From NCBI GenBank assembly GCA_015501075.1, contig JADNYJ010000025.1, forward strand, positions 268,199 through 332,198: a DNA stretch of 64,000 bases, in the 5' to 3' direction. Position 1 is the stretch's first letter. Every line of letters starts with the position of its first letter. This stretch comes from Gymnopilus junonius. Its lineage: Eukaryota; Basidiomycota; Agaricomycetes; Agaricales; Galerinaceae. A model generated the notes under the pieces. The model saw nothing but the letters and a program-made list of their open reading frames with translations. It ran no database searches and had not been told where the DNA came from. Below are positions 1 through 12,525 of the stretch, piece after piece. The translations under genes and the position numbers were made by a program.

Positions 1-1086
1 AAAGTTCTCTGCGAAGTAATACCCTCAGGCCCATGTCCAACCGCGTCAGGATTTTTACGGGCAATGTTGAAAAGAACTAAATAGAGGTCTGCAGCTGCAA
101 TGAATTAATTCATCAGATCAGTCAGAAAGAAAATACGGAAAAAGAATGCGTTACGGACTATCATCGATCGAGACGGCAGGCCACCTGTGCACTCCTTTGC
201 CGATATAACCTCCCTGCTTGCGAGGGATGCATGCTCTGATGATGTATGGCAGTTGAATTGAATGTGTATTCTGGACACCAAGATTAACGAGAGGTCCAGA
301 CGGATACCCAAAGATTGTTCCTGCAAAAAGCAAAATTCCGAGACCTGGAGAATATCTGAGAAGATAGAAGCGTACCTGGAGCAATGATGTACGCCTTAAC
401 ATACCCAGCCTTGTCGGCTTCGATGATTGGGATGTCTACGTTTCTGTGTATAACGGTTTCTGGGAATGCATTCAGTTTCTCGACATCAAGGTCGCTGTAG
501 GTGGTATGCTCCGAAGTCAGTCCACGCGCATCGTCAATGAGGATGCCGGTGCCAGACTGTAAAATTCAGAGTTTTCAATATTCAGCGGGGAGTTGAGGTA
601 TTTCTCATACATACCGTATGAATCAGGATAGGCGCTTTCCCAGATTTCTCGAATTTGATCTTCAACCCATCGAGGATAGCTTGCGCAGGAGGGAGAACGT
701 CAGCATTGGCCTAATCAAGCATGTTCAGTACGTCTTCAAAAAAGAAACTAGTAGGAAACTAAAGAATACGCACAATCGCAAAAACAACATCAGACTCTGC
801 CGCGGCATTCTTGATAACGCTCAAGTCCTCATCGGTGTATGATCCAGGCAGTGTTTTGACTCCGAGGGTCTTCAATTTCTCCGCCTTCTCCGCGGAACGC
901 ACAAGAGCGGTGATCTCGAATGAATCGGCATCTGGATGCTTCAAAAGGCGAGAGAGGACGCTTCCCCCGATGTAACCTGGCGTGCATGGGACAAAGTACG
1001 GGCTAGTTAGAAGGATGCGTCGTTATCAAATACAAAGTGCTACACACCGGTTGCACCTGTGATGAAAATTTTAATTTGGTCGACAT
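1..1086 (-). CDS. NmrA-like NAD(P)-binding oxidoreductase, partial at its 3' end
   Basis: A Rossmann-fold protein of the NmrA/atypical short-chain dehydrogenase type. The N-terminus gives a dinucleotide-binding motif IFITGATG/YIGGSV split by an intron (exon 1 ends at 1048, exon 2 starts at 976). Later exons read ILDGLKIKFEKSGKAPILIHT (about 705-615), SGTGILIDDARGLTSEHTT (about 560-405) and, near 330-165, a segment with GTIFGYPSGPLVN and GVHRWPAVSIDDVADLY, typical of the substrate side of the family. The gene leaves the window at position 1. Two apparent one-base deletions break the frame: near 1070, where ATG TCG ACC AAA TTA AAA needs one more A to enter IFITGATG, and near 20-25, where GYYFAENF is reached only with one more G. 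Substrate unknown; family call is firm, exact function is not. Confidence 0.75.
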
Positions 1087-1259
1087 TGCGATATGTAGTC
1101 CTTATGAGGCAGGAGAGTTTGTGTAATTCTGAGAGCAGATGGTGGGTTGCGAAAATGGAGAGGCTTAAGATGCTGAGACCAATTTGCTCGTTGTTTTATA
1201 GTGTTCGACGTCAGGAACACCGTTCAAAGATTGCGACAATAATAGTATAAACGTTGGAC

Positions 1260-2170
1260 CTGAATGACCGTTTGCCGCCAAGAGCTCACAGGAGAGGAGG
1301 ATGATGTTCACATCCGGCACGGCACGCTGACTCATCGCGGCACTAATATCGCCGCTTAAGTATGTAGTCGTCGCTCAGTGCCTCCGGTAAATTAGATCTA
1401 TTTTACCCGGTCTGGAGCTCTGGAGTTTCGAGTTGGGAGACGCGTCGAGTATGCCGTGCGGCGAGATAACGAGGGATAGCAACCCAATGGCGAGATGCAA
1501 CAGTTGGTTGACGAAAGCGGAGAGTATATGTTACACAGCCTCTGATCGATCATTGATGGCAATGGTAACCTAATCTAATCGACCTTTGCGCCACCGAAAG
1601 GGACCTAAAAGGAGGAGGCGACATTGAATCTTAGCTAAGAAAAAGTCAGGTGCTGGGTAGTTGCTACTCTCAGGTTTATAATTTAGTAACCAAGCAAAGC
1701 TAAATACTGGCTGAATAAGAGGTAAGTCCACTGACTGTGGAGACCAACAGTACATAAAAAGAAAGAAAAGAAGATACAAAAACATATCGGGTGTATTGAC
1801 ACATAGGGGAATATAAGTAAAGAGTATGATTACTACCAAACATCAACGTTTCACCCAAATCAAACGGATTCTTTTCACACGACGGTGTCTCTAGGTTTAT
1901 GCCCCCTCTTCTTCGCTTTTTTTTGCAGAACCTTGCGGATACTGTCGAGGAAGTTTCAGCCTTTCAGACGGCCACCCGAATTTATTCTCTCTGAATGGTT
2001 AAAATTATCCTACTTTGAGGACTTTTTGATATTTTGTGCCAAATGAACTCGCTAGGTTTTGTTCTTTGTTGCGCTGGGTCACACAACTCTTGATCTCTGC
2101 GACGGCTTTTGTACGGTCCTGTGACTCTGGACCTTGGTGGGTCAGAGCATCTTTGAACCCATCTAAAGCT
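1260..2170. other. Intergenic stretch, no gene recognised
   Basis: Upstream of the NmrA-like gene. Short open frames are present on both strands but none shows codon-like conservation, splice architecture or a recognisable domain. A G/C-poor part near 1740-1860 contains an AAAGAAAAG-type purine run. Nothing else is supported. Confidence 0.5.
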
Positions 2171-2174
2171 AAGT

Positions 2175-2760
2175 TCACTTCAATCGAATGCTAGGTGCCG
2201 TATAATTTTTGCGGCTTGCAGTGAGTGCAATCGGACTAGACATCAGGACCGCAAATATGCCACTAAACGCGTGGACCAATAAAGGGTAACATAAGATGGT
2301 GTTGAAGGATCTAAAATGGGCCTCAGAAGCAAACGCCATGGACCCATCCTGCACAAAACCTAAGAAAGTGTACTTGAAATTGCATAGACTTAGCATGACC
2401 CTGCAACATGGAAAAAGAAGGGTGATTATAATTATAATTTACAATCCTTGCAAAGAGAAGTGAGATGGTCGGCCTTGGCTTTGAGAGTTTCGACGCTTGC
2501 GTGCCATTCCAGACCCTCGTGGGCAACGGTCTTCAGCAGTTGAGAGTAGGATACTTGCAGATCATTGAACACATCATCGATGCATCATCCGTCAAATCGG
2601 CCTTCAAACAAAATGGACAGGCGCTGGCCAGATGCAGTGCTCGGAGCCAGCTTGAATATGCAAAACGCTCAACAGGTGTCAGCCTAGACGGCACCGACGA
2701 GCCGTTCAAAGCATAACAATAGTCTCGACCTAGACTAGTATCATCTAGAAAGAACAGCAT
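2175..2760 (-). pseudogene. Unrecognised minus-strand coding remnant
   Basis: Several blocks read like coding sequence on the minus strand but lie in different frames: a block with SSVPSRLTPVERFAY, then KLAPSTASGQRLSILFEGRF, then (after an in-frame TGA near 2583) DVFNDLQVSYSQLLKTV...EWHASVETLKAKADHLTSLC, which looks like a short coiled coil. This is followed by a plausible intron (about 2448-2407) and a tail ending at 2175. I do not recognise the family. The frame changes could be real decay or one-base assembly errors as seen in neighbouring genes. It lies downstream of the E2 gene on the same strand and could be an independent small gene. Confidence 0.3.
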
Positions 2761-3074
2761 TCAAATCAAGTTAACGAGATAACGATAGCATGACATCAAC
2801 CGACTGGAGACCAAACAAAGTAAAATGAAAGGCACATGAAGAAAATGAAACAGGTACAAAAAAAAAACAACGATACATTGACAACTAAGTAACTGATAAT
2901 GAAGTGGATGGATAGACGGATGGAATGGATGGATGGATGATGGAATGCCAGGAGGAATAACCAGACGGAGTCGGAGATCGATGTGATGCAATTGTGTATG
3001 GTACAGATCGATCGACCCCTCAACGTTTAAACGTTCAACCTCGACTTCACTCACTCTCACTCTCGATTTCAAAT

Positions 3075-4164
3075 TCAATCAAACTCTTCCGCGCTCCTTC
3101 GTACCAGTCGTCGTACCTTCTTCTTGTACCCTGCATAGTAGGGAAGGAAATGGGTGATATTCAGATAAGGTTGTCACGCGCAGGTAGGTAGACAAAGGAA
3201 GGGAAGGGACGGGGGAAGAAAAAGACGAACCAGCCAAATCCGTCCGAACCTCCTTCGCAGCGTCCACATTAGCCGGACTGTCGAGGTTCGGCCTGTCGGA
3301 GGAGAGGAGGGAGATAACGCTCAGGAGCTGTGATGAGAAAATGGGTCAATACATTGTAAGAGGGGGAAACAATAAGGGGGACGCACGATAGATTCTACCG
3401 TATGCACGGGCATCCATCGCTCTCCTGCATCTTCGTATCCGTACTGGTCGTCTCCGGGTGCATGCTACATGATTCGCGATTCACAAAAGAGAGAGATGGA
3501 GGAAGGAGAAAGAGGAAAGTGTATCAGAAGCGTAGCAACTTCGGTTGAGGGTGTACTTTGAATCCAAGGAGAGGCTTACCAGGATCGATATGCAGACCGT
3601 CCCGTCGGCATAGACTGTTGGAAGAAAGAAATTGAAAGTGTGAGAAAAGTGGAGGCGAGTAAGCTTCAAGGGGACGAGAAGCACTGACTATTAGGATGCC
3701 ACATCGCCGTGGTAAACTTCATCTTCGGAGGAAGCAAGGGGAATTCAGGAGGGAACGATAATCGGGCCTTGAAGAATCCTCCCTCACTACACGAAACCAA
3801 GCAAAGCAAACACGATCAGCCCTCTCCGTACCAAAATCCCATCCTCAACCTTGAAAGTTGCGTACTATAGAGTATCAGGAGGCCTAACCAGAAGCACGCA
3901 AGAGATCAGCACACGATGACCCAAGACTAGCTCGCGAAGAAAGGTAGATCCATACCCGATGATCAAGATTTCCCATTCAAAGAGGTTATCATCGTCCACA
4001 AGGCCTATTCACCACCGACGCCAACGCAAATCACGGTGAGATCTACACGACAAACAAAAAATAAGAGAAAAAATCTCACCAGCAGAGAACCCCTCGACAG
4101 GATGCTTCGTCAGCTCCGCGAGCTGCCTTCTCAACAGCAAGGAATTAGAATTGGTCCGGGACAT
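3075..4164 (-). CDS. Ubiquitin-conjugating enzyme E2, UBC15/UBE2G1 type
   Basis: E2 enzyme of the Ubc7/Ubc15/UBE2G1 group; it carries ubiquitin as a thioester and passes it to substrates with an E3. Eight exons fit with intact frame: 4164-4080, 4004-3956, 3883-3866 (18-nt microexon), 3786-3689, 3614-3580, 3464-3387, 3327-3231 and 3130-3075. The protein is about 170 residues. Visible motifs: [40 protein letters not shown], then [15 protein letters not shown] with the catalytic Cys, and the acidic-loop insertion [20 protein letters not shown] characteristic of this class, followed by [16 protein letters not shown]. It ends EEFD-stop. A GGAT microsatellite lies in its 3' flank near 2925. Divergently placed to RPC2. 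Distinguishing the UBE2G1 from the CDC34-like branch needs a tree. Confidence 0.92.
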
Positions 4165-5169
4165 CACGATGGGGGTCTTGGAGTCGTAGCTCGGTGCAGG
4201 CAGGGGGCGGATAAGAGGAAGAACTGGAGGCGCTGTAGATGCGCTTTTCCGATCTCTGAGGGCTCTGTGGGGAAAACAAGAGAGCTTGCACGGGAACCCA
4301 GTTTATATATGGGGGGATCGAGAGGCACGTGATTGACTGATCGAGGCCCTGAGCTCGGGGGACTTGTTTTGCGAATCCAGTTCAGGCCTGCTTCAGGCTG
4401 ACTGCCGCCAATTTCATGGGTTTCCCGTAGAGTTATTTCGTATTGGTTTTTTTTAGAAGGGGGTACTTGAATGAGACGGAAAGAGGTGTCGTGACTCCAA
4501 TCGATGAAGATAGCATCGGAATTGCACAGCCGATCAGAACAGATGTACACTGCATAGTCAATTATTTATTTCCATTACAAGCATATACGAGGCAGTGATA
4601 GTAAGTACTGCAGCGATTGCGCATGTACAGACAATTGAATAAATGAAGACATGTATTTCGGAGGCAGTTACGCAAAATAAATGAAGAAAGCATTCTTTTA
4701 CTTGCTTCTGATCGCGATTATCTCCCTTACGTTGCTTCTTAGAAGACCTGTGTCGTGTGAAGTAGGCCTGCAAATAGGGATTACTAATTCCAGGAAACAT
4801 GATTACAACGCGCTATGAATACCTTAATCAGTAATTGGCCGATAATGGGCCATTCATCATACGAGGAAGATTAAAATTTCTCTACAAACTTGCCCAGTGT
4901 TTTAGAAAATTTTCAGGCTCTATACAAGTTACGATTCCAAACGCGCGGCCCTTAATTAACGCGTCGCTTACCGCACGTGGACATTGTCTGCCATCACGTG
5001 CGCGCTCATCTCACGAAATTTCTGACTCGGGGATCTTGAACTTTGCCCGATCCCTGGGTTCAATCCCATCTGCTTGCTTCTCTTTTCTCTTCTTCGGAGC
5101 CTGTTTTGTTTCTTGATACGCCAAAGTTACGCTCTTTCACGAAAATATACGGGATATTCCAAAGGCAGG
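4165..5169. promoter_or_regulatory. Divergent intergenic region between the E2 gene and RPC2
   Basis: About 1 kb between two divergent start codons (4164 minus, 5170 plus), so it should hold both promoters. A TTTATATATGG stretch near 4302-4312 could serve as TATA for the E2 gene on the opposite strand, but this is weak. Small open frames (for example 4558-4800 minus) have no recognisable content. Confidence 0.45.
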
Positions 5170-8100
5170 ATGCAGGACGAGGAAAACGAGTGGGAAGAGC
5201 TTAATAAGAAGAACTGGAAGGGCCTTGGTCTGACAGATCCTATAAAGACAGTAGAGGTGCGTCCGCTTGATAAATAAATCGTATTGAATGAAGCTAAAAA
5301 TTTTATTCAGGATAAATGGCTGCTCCTACCAGCCTTCTTAAAAGTAAAGGGTCTTGTAAAGCAACACATTGACTCATTCAACTACTTTGTCGACACTGAC
5401 ATCAAAAACATCGTCAAAGCCAACAACAAAGTCACCTCGGACGTCGACCCCCGCTTTTGGCTCAAATACACCGACATCAACGTCGGCTTCCCCGATCGCA
5501 ACGAGGAATCCGCCATCGACAAGCGCGTCACACCCAACGAGTGCCGGCTGAGGGATATCACCTACAGCGCGCCCATCATCGTGACGATACAGTATACGCG
5601 AGGAAAGCAGATCGTGCAACGCAATGTGAATATCGGGAGGCTGCCTATTATGTTGAGGAGCAGCAAGTGTGTGTTGACGAACCGGAATGAGGATCAGTTG
5701 GCTAGGATGATCGAGTGTCCGCTTGATCCTGGGGGGTATTTCATTGTCAAAGGGACGGAGAAGGTCATCCTCGTCCAGGAGCAGCTGAGCAAGAACAGGA
5801 TCATCGTGGAGATTGACCATACCAAAGGCATCGTCCAGGCTTCATGTACTTCGTACGTCCCATTCTAGTTATCCACAAACAACGTTACTAAAACTCTACT
5901 CTGACAGATCCACACACGGAGGTTTGAAGTCCAAAACATACGTCGCCACTAAAAAGGGAAAAATCTACCTACGACACAACTCCATCCACGAAGACGTGCC
6001 TATCGTCATCGCCCTAAAAGCCTTGGGCATCCAATCCGACAAGGAAATCCTCCTCCTCACCGCTGGAACCACCGAAGCTTACAAATCTCTTTTGCCACCA
6101 ATCTGAGGACGCGCCAAGCTCGGCGTGTTCACGCGACACCAGGCGTTGGAATGGATCGGCACAAGGGTGAAGGTGAACAGGAGGGTGATGGGACCTAGGA
6201 GACCGGCGTGGGAGGAGGCACTGGAGGCACTGGCGACGATTGTGCTCGCCCATGTACCGGTGACGGGGTTAGATTTTAGAGCCAAGGCGATTTTTGTCGC
6301 TACTATGACGCGGAGGGTGTTGATGGCGATGGACGATGAGAGTATGGTGGACGATCGTGATTATGTGGGGAATAAGCGATTGGAATTGTAAGTCTCTTCC
6401 TTCCCTTGTTCGTTTCTGTCTTTCCTTTCTCTATTTTGTGTTCTGCGATGAAGCTGACAAGGCCACACCTTCCTCATTCCGTAGAGCCGGCCAGCTCCTC
6501 GCACTGCTCTTCGAAGATCTTTTCAAAACCTACAATTCCAACCTCAAAATCGCCATCGACAAAGTCCTCAAAAAACCCTCCAGGACCTCCGAATTCGACG
6601 CCTTCAACACCATGCGCATGCAGGGCGACCACCTCACCTCGGCTTCGTCCGCGCCATCTCCACCGGAAACTGGTCCCTGAAACGTTTCAAGATGGAAAGA
6701 GCAGGCGTCACCCACGTCCTCAGCCGCCTGAGCTTCATATCTGCCTTGGGAATGATGACGAGGATTAGCTCACAGTTCGAGAAGACGAGAAAGGTCTCAG
6801 GGCCGCGTGCGCTGCAGCCCAGTCAGTGGGGCGTGCTGTGCCCGAGTGATACGCCTGAAGGAGAGGCGTGTGGGCTGGTCAAGAATCTGGCGCTGATGAC
6901 CCATATTACGACGGACGTGGAGGAGGAGCCCATTACGCGTCTCGCCTTCATGCTCGGCGTGGAAGGTAAATCCCTGCCCTTCTTCCACTTCATCTCAAAA
7001 AATGCTTATGACTGACCCCTTTCCCCCTTCAGATATAAGCTTAAGCACCGGCACCGAAATCTACGCTCCGCACACCTTCGTCGTGAACGTCAACGGGTCT
7101 ATCATCGGCATCACACGGCACGCCCCCAAGTTCGTGTCCCAGTTCCGCCGCCTCCGGCGCGCGCGCAAGTTCAGCGAGTTCGTGAGCATATACACTAATA
7201 CCCATCACCGGACGGTGCACATCGCCAGCGACGGAGGGCGGATTTGTCGGCCTGCCATCATTGTAGAGGATGGGAGGCCAAAAGTAACTTCTGAGCATAT
7301 CAAAGTGGGTTGTTGGACAAATATATCCTAAACTTCTTGACTTACTTTTCTTTTGCTTCTTTCCTCAGCTCCTCAAGAAAGGCAAAGCGACATTCGAAGA
7401 TTTCCTTCAAAAGGGGCTCGTCGAATATCTAGACGTGAACGAGGAAAACGACACCTACATCGCGCTGTACGAATCCGACATTATACCCAGCACCACCCAC
7501 CTCGAAATCGAACCCTTCACCCTGCTCGGCGCCGTCGCCGGACTGATCCCATACCCGCATCACAACCAGTCCCCGCGTAACACCTACCAATGTGCTATGG
7601 GGAAGCAAGCTATAGGAGCTATAGCGTATAATCAGTTCAATCGGATTGATACGCTGTTGTATTTGTCGGTGTACCCCCAGCAGCCGATGGTGAAGACCAA
7701 GACGATTGAGCTGGTCGGGTATGATAAGTTGCCGGCGGGACAGAATGCGACGGTGGCGGTCATGAGTTATTCGGGGTATGATATTGAGGACGCATTGATT
7801 TTGAACAGGGTCAGTTCTTTTTTTTTTCCTTTTTTCCTTTTTCCTTTTTTCTTCGTTGTGGTTGTGGGCGTATTCTGATGCTCCTTATCTTTTTCCTTTT
7901 GGGGGTAATCATTAGGCAAGTCTAGACCGTGGCTATGGACGATGTCAAGTGCTGCGTAAAAACGCAACGCTAGTGCGCAAATACCCTAATGGAACGTGAG
8001 TTTAGGGCGTGTCGTCCACCAAATATGCAACTCACGAAAAAATTCTGCGCAGCTTTGACCGCCTAGCAGATGCACCCGTGGACGAAAATGGACAAGTTGC

Positions 8101-9569
8101 CAAAAAATACGACATCATCCAATTCGATGGCCTGGCAGGCGTAGGCGAACGCGTCGACCCAGGAGACGTATACGTGAACAAACAATCGCCCTCCAATGCC
8201 ACGGACAACACTTTCACCGGCCAAGCTGCCTCGGTTCCCTACCGCAACACACCGCTATCCTACAAGTCGCCTGTCGCGGGGCAAATTGACAAAGTCATGA
8301 TCAGTGATACGGAGAATGATCAGACGCTGATCAAGGTGCTTATTCGCCAGACGAGGAGGCCAGAGTTGGGCGACAAGTTCTCGTCTCGGCACGGGCAAAA
8401 AGGCGTTTGCGGGCTTATTGTGAATCAGGAAGACATGCCGTTCAATGATCAGGGTATCAATCCAGGTGATTTTCATATCTCCTAATGCCGTTATTGAATC
8501 CTGCTGAAAATTTTCCTCTTTGTCTCTTTTTTCTTTTGTGAAGATACGATCATGAACCCACATGGTTTCCCCTCTCGCATGACTGTCGGAAAAATGATCG
8601 AACTTCTGGCTGGCAAGGTAAGCTGGGCCCCTTTGACTGGTAAACGTCAAGTAAACTTATAACCCGGATCCCAATCTATCACAGGCTGGCGTGCTTACCG
8701 GAAAGCTGCAGTATGGAACTGCCTTTGGTGGCTCCAAGGTACACATTTTTATTCTTAGTATCCCTTTCCCCCGATCTTATCTCATGACCATGCCTGTCTG
8801 CATTTGTAGGTCGAGGACATGAGCCGGATCCTCGTGGAAAATGGATTCAGCTATGCTGGGAAGGACATGCTCACAAGTGGAATCACCGGCGAACCATTAG
8901 AAGCCTATGTGTATTTTGGACCTATTTATTACCAGGTATGTTGTTGATGCGATGCTTCGTTGTCAGTCTATTTAACTAATTTACATCTATAGAAACTGAG
9001 TGAGTATTTGGATCCGATTCCGAAATCCTTTCCTCTTTCCTTCTTTATTCACCATGCCTTTTTTACTATATTTGCATAGAACACATGGTCATGGACAAGA
9101 TGCATGCTCGAGCAAGGTTTGTTTCTAGCCTCTCTACCTCCACTCGATTTCTGAATATAATGTCTGTGGCTATTCACAGAGGTCCTCGTGCTACTCTGAC
9201 CCGACAGCCAACGGAAGGTCGATCCCGAGAGGGAGGTCTGCGTCTTGGCGAGATGGAGCGTGACTGCCTTATTGGCTATGGTGCCACTCAGCTTCTGCTG
9301 GAGCGGCTGATGATATCTTCGGATAAATTTGAGGTCAATGCATGTGAAGAGTGCGGTCTCATCGGATATAATGGCTGGTGCACCTACTGCAAGAGTTCCA
9401 AGAACATGGCGTCTTTGACGATACCATACGCGGCTAAGTTGCTATTCCAAGAGGTTAGTTTCTTGGTTTCTTTTCTCTTGGTTTGTATGAACTTTTCTGA
9501 CCCCCTGCCTTGCAGTTAATGGCTATGAACGTCGTGCCACGTTTAGTCCTCGACGACGCCAGTACATGA
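5170..9569 (+). CDS. RPC2: DNA-directed RNA polymerase III second-largest subunit
   Basis: Second-largest (beta-like) subunit of nuclear RNA polymerase III, forming half of the active cleft; transcribes tRNA, 5S and other small RNAs. Exons: 5170-5256, 5311-5852, 5908-6387, 6485-6965, 7033-7304, 7369-7809, 7916-7995, 8053-8465, 8544-8617, 8685-8738, 8810-8935, 8993-8999 (7 nt), 9080-9116, 9180-9453, 9516-9569. Diagnostic blocks: [75 protein letters not shown] (catalytic-loop region), [17 protein letters not shown] [29 protein letters not shown], and the C-terminal zinc motif [16 protein letters not shown]. The start [20 protein letters not shown] is the family N-terminus. Four one-base deletions are inferred between 6085 and 6641; elsewhere the frame is intact. 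The gene symbol follows yeast RET1/RPC2. Confidence 0.96.
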
Positions 9570-9950
9570 TATTCTGACCGGATTTTCGTCACTGGTTCAT
9601 TCTTCATATTATCTATATCATTCATTCATCACGTCCATTGTACATCATTTCAGCATCATCACTGTACAAATCAATAAATTGCTACGGGCGACCTCGGTCT
9701 AACCCTGTGAGATCCGCAGAAGGAATCCCAGAGATAATCAAATTCTGTAATAATGTTCGGATTCACTGTCAGTGATAAAGGCCAACTTGCCTTTTCGAGA
9801 TTGACTGAATCTGGATAACTAGTTACAGAGTAAAGGAAATGGGTTACATAAGTAGTCGTCAATCATCTGCGGTCGTTACATAAATAATCGTGACAAGAAC
9901 TGTCCGTCGCGAAAGAAATGATAGAGTCCTCCAGCTCTTCATTTATCCTA
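9570..9950. other. Convergent 3' flanks, no gene
   Basis: Short intergenic spacer between the stop of RPC2 (plus) and the stop of the oligosaccharide oxidase (minus). It must contain both 3' UTRs; I see no other feature. Confidence 0.6.
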
Positions 9951-11902
9951 TCACTTTGGTTTCGCTGGCAAGCGAACGCTCTGAGGGTTGGAGAATATGT
10001 CCTTCGGATCGTATACACCTTTGACCTGCTGGAGTTTTGGGTAATTTGTTCCCCAGTATTCTTGCTGTCCATTCGCAAGGTAAGGGCTGTAGACATGTAT
10101 CTCAGAAGGGTGCCTAACTGTGGGGTTACTAGCACACTTACTCAACATAGCCAGGATAAGCTCCAAAATTGACAAGGGGCATAGCTTTCTGGATGATATT
10201 GTTTATGCCCTCCAGGAAATTGTGGGTGGTTTTGCTGACTTTATCGTGGCCAATTGCATAGCTTTGGAGGTAGTACTAATATCAGTCTTAGCCCCATGAT
10301 CACTCTTCATATGAAAGGTTATCGTACCAGCGTGTCGCGATGAGCATAGGATGTAGCATCCATGGGAACATCGTTCGTTGCACCTCCTTGGAGGTCGAAA
10401 ATGACAAACCAGATCTAGATGAAAAGAAGCCTGAAATAAGCCATTTTTACGCTGCGGAAAGCGCCGGGGCTTATAGCCGAAGCGAACGCACCAAAGTTCC
10501 CTTATTCGCTTCATGGATATACTTGAAAAGGGAATTGAGACCATTTTCGGGAATGAGTGTGTCTGGTTTTAATGCTAGACTCTTGGAATAAAATGCTGCA
10601 GGCTATCGGTGGACATTTCAGATTGATATGGTTTGGAGAAGGGTGGAATATTTAAAGCTTACAATCCCTCCAGAGAAGTTGATTGCCTCCTGCTGTGCCC
10701 AACTGAGTACAGAGGCTACCCAATTTTCGAATGTATCAATACTGCTTTTACTACACCTATCACCCAGCTTAGTTTCGAGTTCAAGGCGATCAAATTCAGC
10801 TCGAGTGCCAAAGTAGGTACCTCAATACAATGAGTTTGCTTAAGAGCAACGAAAAAAAAGAATGAACGAGAATAATCACCAGTGACTATAAGGCCAACGG
10901 GAGTAACGATAAGAGTGGATGCAAACTTCCGGTCGAGATCGGGTTTGGAAACAAATTCTTGCCATCTAGCAAACGTCTTTGCTTTGGATTCCCAATCTCC
11001 AATTCTGTACAGCAAAAAAAAAAGTCACATCAAAAGTAGCAATTTGTAAGATATAAAAAACCAGGCAAAAACTCGCTACGCACTCGTAGGTAAATGAGTA
11101 ATGAACAGTCGACTTAGGTTCAGGGCGAGTTTGGAATACAAATTCAGTAACGATGCCAAAGGAGGCAGCAGCACCACGGATAGCCTAAGGTTACCAACGT
11201 AAGTTCTCTTAAAAACCTTAAGGTTGGAAGGTTGACATACAAAGTACAAGTCGGAATTGGAAGTCTCATTGGCTCGCACGATTGACCCATCAGCAAGAAC
11301 AACTTCAACTTCGCGAATATGATCAAGGGAGGCTCCCCATTGACGAGATAATGGACCTAAACCGCCTATCGTGGCGTGACCTGGTTGCAATATTATATTA
11401 ATACCGAATCTCAAGACTCAGGGGGAAATACGCAGGCGGAGTACGCACCTCCTATGCCGACCTGTGGGCAGGTCCCGTGAGCGATAGCTCTCCCTCCGGC
11501 ATCATGCATACGGTTGGTAATATCCTTCAATAACGTCCCACCCCCAACAGTAGCCTTCCATGTCTTCCTATCCATTTCAAATTTCTGAAAGTTGGCCAAA
11601 TCGATGACTAATGCTCCGTTCGTTCCACCCAAACAGTAATTCGCAAAGCTGTGACCACCACACCTCGGTTGTACCTTCACTCCGGCCTCAGCGGCGCACT
11701 TGACTGCGGCGGCAACCTCCTCTTTCGTATTGGGACGCACTACGGCAGCGGGGACAATGGGGTAGTCGAGGTTATATGCTTTGACCTTGGAAGTGAAGTC
11801 CTTGTCCTGGGGAAACCAAATCAAGGTGGTATCAGGTATTGCTTTCTTAAGGGCCTCTTGAAAGACGGATGGTTGTTTTGGTTTAGAGATTCCGCGCCCC
11901 AT
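9951..11902 (-). CDS. FAD-linked oligosaccharide oxidase, berberine-bridge (AA7) type
   Basis: PCMH/BBE flavoprotein of the glucooligosaccharide-oxidase group, which oxidises reducing-end sugars to lactones with release of H2O2. Exon boundaries seen: 11902-11449, 11380-11241, 11184-11084, 11004-10880, 10820-10663, then further exons to the stop at 9951. FAD-binding half: AAVVRPNTKEEVAAAVKCA, then PRCGGHSFANYCLGG (the His expected to bind FAD) and HGTCPQVGIGGH (the Cys expected to form the second covalent bond), followed by GGLGPLSRQWGASLDHI and LADGSIVRANETSNSDLYFA. The BBE tail reads QQEYWGTNYPKLQQVKGVYD and DIFSNPQSV. No signal peptide is visible at MGRGISKPKQPSVFQEAL; a secreted form would need an upstream exon. 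Frame is intact. Substrate cannot be read from the sequence. Confidence 0.88.
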
Positions 11903-12525
11903 AGCTCAGGTAGAGTGTTAGGTATGAATATCAAGGGGTCAGCCAGAAATCGTTGACAACAGGAAAAGAAACAGAAAGATATAAGAACACTCGAGAGGTT
12001 TATGTATGAGGGGTCGACTGTCATACACCGCAGATAGATGGAACGGGAAGTGGCAAATGATCCAGGGGGGTTAAATACATCCCGTTCACATATAGTAAGG
12101 TCACCTGTGATGGAAGGCTTAAGGGGTTCACTGCAGGGTAGAACCTGAAGCATTGTCTAGACTTATCTGACTTGTAATCTGGACTTACGGCGAAGAGCGT
12201 CAAAGCCGCCTCCAACGCGTTCAACGTAGTCTTCACATTGACTCTATGCGCTCATTCGTATCCATGCATATCCTAAATCCCTTTACCAGAGGATCATTCT
12301 AAAATACTCATTTACACACGTTCGATGATCGCAATCAAGTGGAGCGGAAAATGGCAGCAAAACATATTGAGAGAACTGATCAACGGACTTGAGCGGGAAG
12401 TGCACGTGGCGGATATACTTTGACATAAGAAAAGGTGCCAAGCGATATCGTAAACAATTGCAAGGCCATCGCCGTGCAGAGGATGTACTGTGTCATCTAC
12501 GGCATCTCTGTAACCCAAGGGGGAA
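11903..12525. other. Intergenic between oxidase and F-box genes
   Basis: Contains the upstream region of the oxidase gene and the 3' flank of the F-box gene. Short frames on the minus strand (for example 12021-12236) are not convincing as genes. Confidence 0.45.

Noticed and set aside
1570..1839. 89-codon minus-strand open frame with hydrophobic stretch
   Set aside because: No intron partners, no homology-like motifs, and AT-rich low-complexity content; hydrophobicity follows from base composition.
4938..4972. Cluster of rare-cutter sites (GCGCGGCC, TTAATTAA, ACGCGT) resembling a cloning polylinker
   Set aside because: Both sides are ordinary upstream sequence of RPC2 and the sites are not in a known vector order; most likely chance.
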